From: DASCNA01 sp036011305
GTDB taxonomy: Bacteria > Verrucomicrobiota > Lentisphaeria > Victivallales > GWF2-38-69
NCBI GenBank assembly: GCA_036011305.1
Contig: DASCNA010000197.1
Location: 1 to 45,678, forward strand
Length of the DNA stretch: 45,678 nt
Reading direction: 5' to 3'
Shown here: one piece after another, positions 17,422 to 25,764 of the stretch
How the letters are laid out: every line of letters begins with the position of its first letter
How positions within the stretch are numbered: position 1 is the first letter of the stretch
Notes under the pieces: model-generated
Database searches by the model: none
Told to the model about the DNA's origin: nothing
What the model saw: only the letters and a program-made list of their open reading frames with translations
Position numbers and translations under genes: made by a program

Positions 17422-17928
17422 TTAACGATTAATTTCATTTAGAATTTTGGAAATCCAACTCTCTAGCCTCGAGTTAGTTTTATCTGGCTGACTATCTTCA
17501 TCTAAAGGCAAACCTAAAAATTTTCCGTCAATAACTGCTTTAGAAACGCTATATTCATACTCATCAACTGGAGTAAATCCTATTATTTCAGCTCCGGCAG
17601 ATTTGGACTTGTCATATAAATCTTTCATGCCGTCTACAAACGAATCAGGGTAGCACGTCTGATCTCCCAATCCGAATATTGCAACTTTTTTGCCGGTTAA
17701 ATCAGAGTGTCCTAAATTCTCAATAGAATCTGACCAATCATCTTGAAGATCTCCAATACCCCATGTAGAAGTCCCAAGTATTAAAACTTCATAGGATTCG
17801 AAAATTCTTTCATCGGCACCAGTCACATTTATGATTTCAGCATTACCGATTTTTTCCTTGATCAGTTCTGCTATGTTACCTGTATTGCCAGTAGTACTTC
17901 CGTAAATGATTCCAATTCTTCCACTCAT
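17422..17928 (-). CDS. fldA: Flavodoxin (long-chain type)
   Basis: 168 aa electron carrier binding FMN. The phosphate loop GSTTGNTGNIAELI is at about residues 8-21; the two FMN-stacking loops are LGTSTWGIGDLQDDW and GLGDQTCYPDSFVDGM. The inserted segment after the second loop (FTPVDEYEYSVSKAVIDGKFLGLPLDED) marks the long-chain class. ATG at 17928 follows GGAG with an 8-nt spacer; an in-frame GTG at 17937 overlaps that site. The promoter region 170 bp upstream contains an 18-bp palindrome. Flavodoxins usually replace ferredoxin under iron limitation. Confidence 0.93.
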   Translation of the reverse strand: MSGRIGIIYGSTTGNTGNIAELIKEKIGNAEIINVTGADERIFESYEVLILGTSTWGIGDLQDDWSDSIENLGHSDLTGKKVAIFGLGDQTCYPDSFVDGMKDLYDKSKSAGAEIIGFTPVDEYEYSVSKAVIDGKFLGLPLDEDSQPDKTNSRLESWISKILNEINR

Positions 17929-18096
17929 TTTTATCACTCCATGGTTATTATTTATATAAACACAGCATAATTAATTTATACTGAGAATAAAATATGATTA
18001 GTAATATTTAAATATTTCAGGTTCTTCTTAATGTAGTCAGAAGGGAAAAATGTAAAAAAGCAGGCTAACTCCAAATAGAAAATTAATAATCTTTCT

Positions 18097-18127
18097 ATTA
18101 AATTAGGGCGCCCTAATTAAAAGTCAA
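18097..18127 (-). promoter_or_regulatory. Flavodoxin promoter with an 18-bp palindromic operator in the spacer
   Basis: On the minus strand TTGACT (18127-18122) and TTTAAT (18102-18097) form a -35/-10 pair separated by 19 bp. The perfect palindrome AATTAGGGCGCCCTAATT (18101-18118) fills that spacer. A 19-bp spacer with a central dyad is the layout of MerR-family-activated promoters; a repressor binding there is equally possible. The TTAGG/CCTAA half-sites recall DtxR-type operators. It drives the gene starting at 17928, leaving a leader of about 160 nt. No transcription start is known. Confidence 0.55.
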
Positions 18128-18224
18128 GTAAATTCAAAAATTTAATCGTATATATGGGAAAGAAGTTTATTTTTTATGCAGATAATTTATAATTTTTTCA
18201 GAGCTTTAAGAAGGATGGATGCTT

Positions 18225-18872
18225 TTACTTAAGATGTTTTTTACTGGTTAAACTGGTCAGTTTTGCAAACGGATCAGATGTTTTATCCTCGTTCCATTTG
18301 TACTCGGCATAATTTGCCACTTTAAGACTGATACTTCTATCAAAGATTTTTTCTATTAATCCTAGAGACATATCCATACCGGCAGATACCCCTGAAGACG
18401 TAAAAAACTTACCATCCTCAACCCATCTGGCTTCGGGGATCCATTTTACTGCCGGGCTTTGTTCTGTTACCCAGTTGAAAGCAAGTTTGTTTGTAGTAGC
18501 TCTCAAGTTATCTAATAAACCTGTTTTTGCTAATAACGCTGATCCAGTGCAGACAGTTGATACATAGGATGCACTTTGTGCATATTGTTTTAGATAATGT
18601 AGTAGATCTTCATCATTAATTTTTGTACGTGTGCCTATTCCACCAGGTATTAAAAGAATATCAATCGGCATATTTTCTTCAAATGTATGATCTACAGAAA
18701 CAGAAGGTCCATAATTGCTTTTTACAGGTGTTTTATTTATTCCAAGAGTAATAATATTTACTTGTTTTTCAAGCATATTAAGCAAGGCGAACATTTCTAA
18801 AGGACCGAAAATATCTAACTGTTCAAAACCGTTAAATAAAACAGCACCTAAATTTAATTTGTTATTATCCAT
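18225..18872 (-). CDS. DJ-1/PfpI family protein
   Basis: 215 aa, single domain. The nucleophile-elbow cysteine is C108 (YVSTVCTGSALLAKTGLL), with the conserved acidic residue region at 17-20 (FEQLDIFGPLEMF) and HIS-free RWVEDGKFFTSSGVSAGMDMSLG downstream, as in isonitrile-hydratase/GlxA-type amidotransferase-like proteins. There is no AraC HTH domain. Possible activities are deglycase, hydratase or chaperone; none can be selected. It has no clear Shine-Dalgarno. A TTGTA-CATA-TACAA dyad lies about 30 bp upstream of the ATG. Confidence 0.85.
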   Translation of the reverse strand: MDNNKLNLGAVLFNGFEQLDIFGPLEMFALLNMLEKQVNIITLGINKTPVKSNYGPSVSVDHTFEENMPIDILLIPGGIGTRTKINDEDLLHYLKQYAQSASYVSTVCTGSALLAKTGLLDNLRATTNKLAFNWVTEQSPAVKWIPEARWVEDGKFFTSSGVSAGMDMSLGLIEKIFDRSISLKVANYAEYKWNEDKTSDPFAKLTSLTSKKHLK

Positions 18873-19308
18873 TCAGAATAAATTGAGTTTAATTGAGTTT
18901 AATTTTGTACATATACAAATATAACAAGTAAGATTTATTGCAAGTTATAAAAAATGTTACTCCCTATTTAGCCCCCTTTGTCCCGAATTTATCCCAATTA
19001 AAAGATAAGACCTATAAACGTTCCCCAACATTTATAGGTCCACCACTGAGTCCTCAATCAAATCTTTATTCCATATCCTCTTTTTTAATCCCTGTTTTAA
19101 ATCTAGTTTTTATTTATATAAATAAAAATCTTTTTTGTTAATAATTAAACAAATAAAATGCTATATGTGCATATAAAGACATGATGTTAAGTATGAGATT
19201 ACTATATGTGCATTTTTACATTGAGGGATGTGGATTGTTTTAGATAATTCTCAAAATTGCAAATGATAAAATTGACAGTTTTTAAGAAGAATTGTCTAAG
19301 TTCTTCGT
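18873..19308. other. Intergenic region with phased C-runs, a perfect hairpin and a direct repeat
   Basis: No gene supported. Three structures stand out. First, C-runs on the plus strand at 18962-18964, 18972-18976, 18982-18984 and 18993-18995, i.e. four G-runs on the minus strand spaced 10-11 bp. Second, a hairpin GACCTATAAA (19009-19018) / TTTATAGGTC (19031-19040) with a 12-nt loop holding CCCC. Third, a 12-bp direct repeat CTATATGTGCAT at 19161-19172 and 19202-19213. On the minus strand the hairpin is followed by TTATCTTTT, so it may terminate the transcript of the MFS gene at 19309. Confidence 0.55.
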
Positions 19309-20514
19309 CTAGCGGTTGAAGACTGAACTTTTTTTGAGGCATTTAAGTAAGATTCTTCCTGATATTAATATTATAACAGAAAATAGTAAAAGTATTATTG
19401 ATAAAATAAACTGAGTAGTATCATTAGACATTGCTGCTATTAGACTAGAAATAAATCCTCCGAAAATCTGACTTGCAACGATGAATGATGCAGCAAAACC
19501 TGCTATTCTGCCGAATGGTGTCAAAGCTATAGCAAAAATATTTGGAAACATTAAACCGCTTCCAATAAAGAAAAATAGTAGAGGCATTATAATAACAAAA
19601 AAGTTAAACAGTCCCATGCAGGCTAAGGCAAACATTATTACTGAAGATGCCAATAAAAAGAATTTGCTTATAATTAACATATTTTTTATTCCAAATTTCG
19701 GTAGTAGTTTTCCGTTTGCAAATGCACCTATAGAGTAAGCTATACCTGTAAGACCACATACAAGACCAAACTGTCCTGGGGTAAAATGAAGATATTTCAA
19801 AAGAAGAATTGGGCCGATAGTCATCCATGCCATTATGCATCCATAGAGTGAAAAAAGAGTGATCTGGCAACATCTGAATTGGGTTGATTTTAATAATATC
19901 AGTAAATTAATTGAATATTGCTTTATCTTGAATTTTGTTCTTCTATCTATTGATTTTGTTTCAGGAATAAAGAAGAATACCAGAAATCCGACAAGTATTG
20001 AATAAATTAGAAGAAAATGAAAGTTTGCTTTCCAGTAAAGATACTCCTGGATAAAACCTCCCAATATCGGGGCTGATATAATAACAGAAACATTTGCTAT
20101 GGCTAGATAAGAATTGAACCTTGATAAATCTTCACCCTTTGTACTATCTCTTATAATTGCCTGAGTTACTGAAATTCCAACTCCACCGCCAAGGCCCTGA
20201 AGCAATCTACCTGAGATTAGTGTGGATATATTAGGTGCCAGGCTGCAAACTGCAGACCCTACAAGGCAAAAGGATAATCCAATTAATAAGGGTTTTCTTC
20301 TGCCTATTGTATCTGACAGTGGTCCGTATATTAATGAAGAAATACTGTAACCTAGCATATAAAGTGTAATTGTTAACTGAGTTGAGCTGATAGTTGTTTT
20401 TAATGATTTTGATATTGCTGAGAGTGATGGGATGTATAAATCTGAGAAAAACTGACCAAGCGTAGCAGTTAAGACTATGATATAGAAAATGTATTTAAAA
20501 TTTTTCATTTTCAT
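19309..20514 (-). CDS. Bcr/CflA-type multidrug efflux MFS transporter
   Basis: 401 aa with 12 hydrophobic segments. The family signature is strong: FFSDLYIPSLSAISKSL near residue 25, the loop 2-3 motif LIYGPLSDTIGRRKPLLIGL, and GRLLQGLGGGVGISVTQAIIRD in helix 4-5 (drug/proton antiporter motif C region: APILGGFI). It probably exports drugs or metabolites by proton antiport. The gene precedes no partner; the oxalate operon lies upstream on the same strand about 300 bp away, so a role in exporting oxalate or formate is conceivable but not supported by the sequence type. Confidence 0.88.
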   Translation of the reverse strand: MKMKNFKYIFYIIVLTATLGQFFSDLYIPSLSAISKSLKTTISSTQLTITLYMLGYSISSLIYGPLSDTIGRRKPLLIGLSFCLVGSAVCSLAPNISTLISGRLLQGLGGGVGISVTQAIIRDSTKGEDLSRFNSYLAIANVSVIISAPILGGFIQEYLYWKANFHFLLIYSILVGFLVFFFIPETKSIDRRTKFKIKQYSINLLILLKSTQFRCCQITLFSLYGCIMAWMTIGPILLLKYLHFTPGQFGLVCGLTGIAYSIGAFANGKLLPKFGIKNMLIISKFFLLASSVIMFALACMGLFNFFVIIMPLLFFFIGSGLMFPNIFAIALTPFGRIAGFAASFIVASQIFGGFISSLIAAMSNDTTQFILSIILLLFSVIILISGRILLKCLKKSSVFNR

Positions 20515-20661
20515 TAGATAAAATTTATAAAGATATACTATATATTATAGTCTAGTGAAAATGATATAAAATATGAACCACACAGTTTGAGGGATTATTA
20601 ATTAATTCCCTTTAAGTAATTTACTTTTTTTACCTTTACATATACACTACGCTTTAAGTAT

Positions 20662-20742
20662 CTATAATACCTTTGGAATCTCTGCTTTATCCACTAGTTT
20701 TAAAGCAATCCCCATGATTTCTTCTGTGCTGAGTCCTTTCAT
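20662..20742 (-). pseudogene. 26-codon ORF resembling the N-terminus of a Nif3-like protein
   Basis: ATG at 20742-20740 has an excellent Shine-Dalgarno (GAGGT, 6-nt spacer) and encodes 26 residues beginning MKGLSTEEIMGIALKLVD and ending EIPKVL before TAG. The EIM...ALK...EIP pattern is that of the first 20-25 residues of some Nif3-like dinuclear-metal proteins, but translation stops there and the following bases show no continuation in any frame that I could recognise. It is either a truncated relic with its start region intact or a small functional ORF. Confidence 0.4.
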
Positions 20743-20829
20743 ATTTTACCTCAAATATATAAAGTAATTTTCACTTCTATGTTGTATAAATCACTAAGGG
20801 ACAGATACTATGTTTTAAGTGATAAATAG

Positions 20830-21411
20830 TTAATTATTAAAACATTTAAAAATATTTTCAATGGAGTTGCAGTATTCAGATTCTTTGTGTTCATTAATCC
20901 ATGTTAATTTTGTTCTTTTATTATTTACAATAAAAGATTCTTCATATTGAGCTACCCATGAATGTTTTATTATATTCCACTCACGCTCCGTAACTATTTT
21001 TTTTATTTGACCGGGTACTCCTTTAACAAAACTGTTATCCGGAATTTCTCTAGTAACAACAGCTCCTGCTGCAATTAAACAATTATTTCCAATTACTGTG
21101 TCTATTATTTTTGCCCCGATACCAATCATGCAGTTTTTTCCAATTACACTTTTATGTACAATAGCACCATGGGTTATATTGGTACCGTCACCAATCAGCA
21201 ATCCTTTTCCGGTGCACCCTATACCATGAATTATACAGTTATCATTTATGCATACACCTTCGCCAAATATCATCTTATCCAGATCAGCTCTGACGACAGC
21301 TCCAGGATAAATTCTGCCGTTCGGTCCCATTGTTACGTCGCCAAATACCCAGGCAGTGTCTGCCACAAGACACGTTGAGTGTAATTTAGAACAGTCATCT
21401 ACATGTAACAT
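20830..21411 (-). CDS. Gamma-carbonic-anhydrase-like hexapeptide-repeat protein
   Basis: 193 aa left-handed beta-helix protein of the PaaY/CaiE/YrdA group. Hexapeptide turns run from residue about 20 to 140. The three zinc ligands of gamma carbonic anhydrases are all in place: H62 (CIIHG), H81 and H86 (THGAIVHK, spaced five apart). A C-terminal helix follows. It could hydrate CO2 or be a CoA-intermediate-handling homologue like PaaY. It is the last gene of the oxalate operon (49 bp after the thioesterase), which releases CO2, so carbonic anhydrase activity would fit. GAGGTGAT precedes the ATG. Confidence 0.87.
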   Translation of the reverse strand: MLHVDDCSKLHSTCLVADTAWVFGDVTMGPNGRIYPGAVVRADLDKMIFGEGVCINDNCIIHGIGCTGKGLLIGDGTNITHGAIVHKSVIGKNCMIGIGAKIIDTVIGNNCLIAAGAVVTREIPDNSFVKGVPGQIKKIVTEREWNIIKHSWVAQYEESFIVNNKRTKLTWINEHKESEYCNSIENIFKCFNN

Positions 21412-21460
21412 TTTATCACCTCATTCGATTATGCTTTAATAATAAATATATTTAATACGA

Positions 21461-21844
21461 TTATGCTAGAATATGTTTATCAAGTATGAAACAGGTAAAT
21501 TCACCTTCAAATACATCCACAGAACATACTTTTGCTCTTACATATACAACGTTTTTTTTATTATTAACCTCTTTGATTTTTGCATCTATAGTTACAATTT
21601 CATCTACTTTTACCGGTTTAAGAAACTTTACAGTGGAGGAGCCCAAAACAACGTTTGGATGATTTACTGCCAGCATTGCTGCATAATCAGCTGCTCCGAA
21701 AATAAAACCTCCATGGACAAGTCCGTATTTGTCAGAACTCATTTCATTAGTAGTTTTTAATTCAATACGGCAATAATTCTTTTCTACTATAAGTGGAGTT
21801 CCGCATAGATTAGTATTTATCTGTTTATGAGTATTAATAAGCAT
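21461..21844 (-). CDS. Hotdog-fold (PaaI-like) acyl-CoA thioesterase
   Basis: 127 aa. The hotdog signature is YGLVHGGFIFGAADYAAMLAVN, with the HGG segment at the start of the central helix and the acidic residue D in that helix, then VVLGSSTVKFLKPVKVDEIVTIDAKI and a final CxVDVFEGEFTCFI strand. Such proteins hydrolyse small or aromatic acyl-CoAs. Sitting directly downstream of oxalyl-CoA decarboxylase (29-bp gap), it could release formate and CoA from formyl-CoA or clear stalled oxalyl-CoA. GGAGGT lies just before the ATG. Confidence 0.82.
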   Translation of the reverse strand: MLINTHKQINTNLCGTPLIVEKNYCRIELKTTNEMSSDKYGLVHGGFIFGAADYAAMLAVNHPNVVLGSSTVKFLKPVKVDEIVTIDAKIKEVNNKKNVVYVRAKVCSVDVFEGEFTCFILDKHILA

Positions 21845-21873
21845 TCATACCTCCGTGTTAAATTAACGAATTA

Positions 21874-23553
21874 TTAATTATGAGCTGCTAAATGACCGCT
21901 TTCAACCCCCGCATGAGGATCAATAATACAATTGATCAGTGCCGGGTTGCCTTCAGTTAACGCCTTTATTAATGATGTATTAAGATCATCGGCATTGTCC
22001 ACACTATATCCTTTTCCTCCGAATGCTTCTATCATTTTATCATACCTGGCACCTTCAATAAAACGGGCAGGTGCCGGATCTCCTTTGTAGAGAGTTTCAG
22101 CGTCTCCTTTATAAATACCGCCGTTATTCAATATCAATATAATCACAGGCATGTGATATCTGCATATCACTTCTATTTCCATACCAGAGAATCCAAATGC
22201 TGCATCACCTTCTATTGCCAGAACAGGATTTATTGAATGTGTGGCGGCTGCTATGGCATACGGCATACCTACTCCCATAGTTCCCCAACTTCCTGCATCA
22301 AGTCTTTTGCGCGGTAAAGACATAGGAATAATAGTCCGTGCTATATCAAGTGTATTGGCACCTTCGTTGACTATTATTGTTTCTGGAAATTGTTCAAGGA
22401 CTTTCCTCACAGTACCAAAAGCAGTAGTGAAATTCATAGGATAATTAATATTTGACAGACGTTTTTCCATCTTTTCTAAATTAGTGTTTACTTTTCTTTT
22501 AATTGAATCAACCCAATCTGAAGGAGTTTTGTAATTCATCTGCTTTGCAGCATTAAATAACTTTGTCATTACTTTTCCAGCATCCCCAACAATAGGGACT
22601 TCAATGTTTACATTGCTGTCCATTTCTTCTTCACAAATGTCAATTTGTATGAATTTACATTTATCATTCCACTTAGGAGGTTTACCGTGTTGTAATATCC
22701 AATTGAGTCGACCGCCGACAACAATAGCTACATCTGCTTCTTTAAGTGCAAGTGAGCGAGCAGCAGAAGCCGAAAGCTCATGTGTATCAGGAATAAGTCC
22801 TTTAGCCATGGATGTTGGTAAAAAAGGCATATTTGTCTGTTCTACAAACTCAATCAATTGTTTTTCAGCTCTGCTGTAAGCGGCACCTTTACCGATAACC
22901 AATAGCGGGTTTTTTGCACACTTTAGTAAATTAACTGCAGAGTTTATTGATTCTTCATTTGGGAAAGGGTGTTGTACCTGGATTATTTTCTTTCTTGAAG
23001 ATTTATTCGCTTCTTTCTCTGGTAAAGTTTCATGCAGAATATTTGTCGGTAAATCAACATAAACACCACCAGGGCGACCTGATGTAGATACTCTAATTGC
23101 TCTTGCTATTATAGATCCAATAGATGTTATTGTATTTGCTTTGAATGCAGCTTTGACAAAAGGCCTTGCGGCAGTTATTTGATCCAGTTCCTGAAAATCT
23201 CCCTGTTTAATACCTGCTTTTTCTATATCGCTGGATCCGCTTATCAGTATCATAGGAAAACTGTTTTCAGTAGCATTTGCTAATCCTGACAATGCATTTG
23301 TAAATCCAGGACCGCCCACAGTCATGCAAACTCCAGGTTGTTGTGAAAGATAGCCTGCCGCCCCTGCCGCAATTGCTGCTGCCTGTTCGTTATGCATACC
23401 TATGTATCTTATTTTTGTTTTCTGAATAGCATATGCCAGTTGTGTTACAGGTATTCCTATTATACCATATATGATATTAATTCCCTGAGTCTTTAATTCC
23501 TGTGCTACTAATGAATAGCCGTCTATAAATTTTTGATCATCTTTAGTATTCAT
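21874..23553 (-). CDS. oxc: Oxalyl-CoA decarboxylase (ThDP enzyme)
   Basis: 559 aa, the normal length. It decarboxylates oxalyl-CoA to formyl-CoA and CO2 using thiamin diphosphate and Mg2+. The catalytic glutamate is E56 (HNEQ), the same position as in the Oxalobacter formigenes enzyme as I recall it. Further matches: VYVDLPTNI, KGAAYSRAE, FLPTSMAKGLIPD, RLNWILQHGKPPKW, NEGANTLDIART, the ThDP motif GDAAFGFSGMEIE...LNNGG, and EAFGGKGY near the end with DPHAGVESG. These discriminate it from acetolactate synthase and fit Oxc better than 2-hydroxyacyl-CoA lyase. AAGGTG precedes the ATG. It follows the ligase gene by 11 bp. Confidence 0.93.
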   Translation of the reverse strand: MNTKDDQKFIDGYSLVAQELKTQGINIIYGIIGIPVTQLAYAIQKTKIRYIGMHNEQAAAIAAGAAGYLSQQPGVCMTVGGPGFTNALSGLANATENSFPMILISGSSDIEKAGIKQGDFQELDQITAARPFVKAAFKANTITSIGSIIARAIRVSTSGRPGGVYVDLPTNILHETLPEKEANKSSRKKIIQVQHPFPNEESINSAVNLLKCAKNPLLVIGKGAAYSRAEKQLIEFVEQTNMPFLPTSMAKGLIPDTHELSASAARSLALKEADVAIVVGGRLNWILQHGKPPKWNDKCKFIQIDICEEEMDSNVNIEVPIVGDAGKVMTKLFNAAKQMNYKTPSDWVDSIKRKVNTNLEKMEKRLSNINYPMNFTTAFGTVRKVLEQFPETIIVNEGANTLDIARTIIPMSLPRKRLDAGSWGTMGVGMPYAIAAATHSINPVLAIEGDAAFGFSGMEIEVICRYHMPVIILILNNGGIYKGDAETLYKGDPAPARFIEGARYDKMIEAFGGKGYSVDNADDLNTSLIKALTEGNPALINCIIDPHAGVESGHLAAHN

Positions 23554-23564
23554 AATAACACCTT

Positions 23565-25148
23565 CTATTTATTATCTATTAAAAAATGTTCTGCAACTTT
23601 TCTACGCTGTACTTTTCCAGAACCTGTATGCGGGAAATCCTTACAGAAATAGAATTTTTTCGGTATTTTGAAACTGCTGAGTTTGCTTAGACAAAATTCT
23701 ATAAGTTCTTCTTCTGTTAATTTTTCATTTTTATTCAATATAATCGCCGCATTAACTTCTTCGCCATATATGTCATCTGGCGCTGCAAACGAGACAGCTT
23801 CTAATATTTTATTATTGCTCATTAAAACTGAATCTATTTCTATGGGGGATATTTTTTCACCGCCCCTATTAATTAACTCTTTTATACGGCCGGTAAGGTA
23901 TAAGTAATCTTCATTATCAAGATAGCCCTGATCACCCGTATGAAACCATCCGTCTGCAAATGCCTCATCATTCGCTGTTTTATTATTTCTGTAACCAGGG
24001 GTTATATTTTCTCCTTTGACACATATTTCACCTATCTGTCCAATACTTAAAATATGATTTTTATTATCAAGTATCGCTATTTCTACATTTTGACCTTTTC
24101 CAACGGACTTCATTTTATGAGGTCCATTTTTAGGTAAAGGATTAGAACTCATCTGGTGAGCTGCTTCTGTCATCGAGTAAGCTTCTAATATTGGAGCATT
24201 GAATACATCTTCAAGCTTTTCTAAAAGAGAAGGGGCAAGTGAGGAACTTGAACTTCTAATAAATCTTAATACTGGCGGATTGTTGTTGGGATAATCTTTT
24301 TTGTTTCTCAAAAATAATATCTGGTGAATAGTCGGCACTGCAGTATACCAGGAAGCATTACATTTTGTCATATAATTCCAAAAATTAGATGCTGAAAAGA
24401 CACCTTCAGGTGGTATAAATACAGATCCTCCAGAACCTAAAGTTGATAGTAATCCTGCCATTAAACCATGCACATGAAAGAGCGGCATTACTAAAACTGT
24501 TTTATCTTTCGGAGATAATTCATATGTATTGATTATATTACATATTGATGTAACAAGGTTTTTATGTGTTAAAATGACACCTTTTGGTTTGGAAGTCGTA
24601 CCACTTGTATGAAGAAGAAGTGCTGGATTTTCAGGATCAACTGATGAAAGTTTAGCAGGTTCAGCTATTTTGCTGCCTAGAATATCTATATTGACAAATT
24701 CTGAACTAATATTTTTATAATTCATTTTTAATTCCCAAATAGGTATTTCAAGATTTTTAGCCGATTCGTTAGCTGCTGAATATGCTTTTTCTCCATAATG
24801 GTTTATTATTGTTACACATTTCTGGTCATTTAAATAAAAATCAAATTCTTCTTTTTTGTATGCAGGGTTTAACGGTGCTGCTATAGCTTTGGCCCATGTA
24901 ATTGCTAAAAATGCGATAACAAATTCAATTGAGTTGTCTAAGACAATACTAATTACATCTCCCTCATATATTCCTTTTTGAAGTAGTTTGTTGACAAAAA
25001 TTTCAACACTTTTATGTAATTGAGAATAGGTAATATCCCAACTTCTATCAGCTAGACCAATTGCTATTGACTTGTTCTGCCTTTGCAGAGATGATTTTAA
25101 CAATTCTGAAAGATTTTCAATATCTTTTTTTGTCTTTAGTAAATGCAT
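23565..25148 (-). CDS. Oxalate-CoA ligase (AAE3/oxalyl-CoA synthetase-like, ANL superfamily)
   Basis: 527 aa acyl-adenylate-forming enzyme. Core motifs: the P-loop LLLHTSGTTSKPKGV (about 178-192), LVMPLFHVHGLMAGLL, SWYTAVPTIHQI, LRFIRSSSSSLAP, the A5 motif EAYSMTEAAHQMSSNPLP, A7-A8 GWFHTGDQGYLDNE...GRIKELINRGGEKISP, and the catalytic lysine in GSGKVQRRK. The TAVPTIHQI/RSSSSSLAP/MTEAAHQMSSNPLP set closely matches the plant and yeast AAE3/Pcs60 oxalyl-CoA synthetases. It would activate oxalate with ATP and CoA, feeding Oxc downstream, instead of the formyl-CoA transferase used by Oxalobacter. First gene of the operon. Confidence 0.85.
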   Translation of the reverse strand: MHLLKTKKDIENLSELLKSSLQRQNKSIAIGLADRSWDITYSQLHKSVEIFVNKLLQKGIYEGDVISIVLDNSIEFVIAFLAITWAKAIAAPLNPAYKKEEFDFYLNDQKCVTIINHYGEKAYSAANESAKNLEIPIWELKMNYKNISSEFVNIDILGSKIAEPAKLSSVDPENPALLLHTSGTTSKPKGVILTHKNLVTSICNIINTYELSPKDKTVLVMPLFHVHGLMAGLLSTLGSGGSVFIPPEGVFSASNFWNYMTKCNASWYTAVPTIHQILFLRNKKDYPNNNPPVLRFIRSSSSSLAPSLLEKLEDVFNAPILEAYSMTEAAHQMSSNPLPKNGPHKMKSVGKGQNVEIAILDNKNHILSIGQIGEICVKGENITPGYRNNKTANDEAFADGWFHTGDQGYLDNEDYLYLTGRIKELINRGGEKISPIEIDSVLMSNNKILEAVSFAAPDDIYGEEVNAAIILNKNEKLTEEELIEFCLSKLSSFKIPKKFYFCKDFPHTGSGKVQRRKVAEHFLIDNK

Positions 25149-25464
25149 TGATTTATTCCATTTTATTCTGTTGCCTTATAGTTTATAGATAGCTTTTAAA
25201 TAAAAAAATAGTTCAAATTTTCTAGATTACTTTCTGTACTGAGTCAAGAAATATCGATAAAAGGACATTCTCAAGTAATATAGTTTATTATAATATAAAA
25301 AAAATATAGAATTGGAATTCAAAAAAAAACAATGGAGTCTCTTAAAAATCCACATCGTTTTTAAAATAATTTTCTTATTTTCTAATGCGTTTTGTACTTA
25401 AAATGTTTATAATAGTATATATCCGCTTTAATGAAATTTAATTATACAACAAAAAGATTGAATT
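25149..25464. other. Divergent promoter region between the oxalate operon and the STAS gene
   Basis: 316 AT-rich bases between the start of the minus-strand oxalate operon and the plus-strand STAS gene. A TATAAT-like box (TTTATAATAG, about 25408-25417) lies about 50 bp before the STAS ATG, but without a convincing -35 element. No operator-like dyad, riboswitch or hairpin was recognised. Confidence 0.4.
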
Positions 25465-25764
25465 ATGGATGATTATATAACAGAAGTAAAAGGCGATGTG
25501 TTAACATTCATCTTTCAGGAAGACTTAGATACATTCACATGTATGGAACTGGAAGAAGGACTTTTAGATTTAGTTAAAAAACATAATGGATCGGTTGTTT
25601 TTAATATGTCCAAAGTAGAATTCGCCGCTTCTTCATTTATCAGACTTTGCTGAGCTACTGCCAGCATCATAGGACAGGATAATTTTTCTTTATTAAGTCT
25701 TAATAAAAATATTAAAAAAGTATTTAAAAAAGTGGGATTAACTTCTGTTATTAAAATACGTTAA
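25465..25764 (+). pseudogene. STAS-domain anti-sigma-factor antagonist, interrupted by an in-frame TGA
   Basis: The frame starts at ATG 25465 and reads 62 codons to TGA (25651-25653), then continues open to TAA at 25762-25764. Both halves match one STAS domain of about 98 residues: DDYITEVKGDVLTFIFQEDL, the region VVFNMSKVEFAASSFIRLC just before the stop, and after it ATASIIGQDNFSLLSLNKNI plus VFKKVGLTSV. The TGA falls at a position normally leucine, isoleucine or similar after Arg-Leu-Cys, and TTA to TGA is one base change. STAS proteins bind anti-sigma kinases in partner switching. Sec recoding is possible in principle but not favoured. Its TAA overlaps the next ATG (TAATG). Confidence 0.8.

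Noticed and set aside
21874..23553. Acetolactate synthase or 2-hydroxyacyl-CoA lyase
   Set aside because: Motifs such as the RLNWILQHGKPPKW segment, the C-terminal DPHAGVESG and linkage to an oxalate-CoA-ligase-like gene favour oxalyl-CoA decarboxylase.
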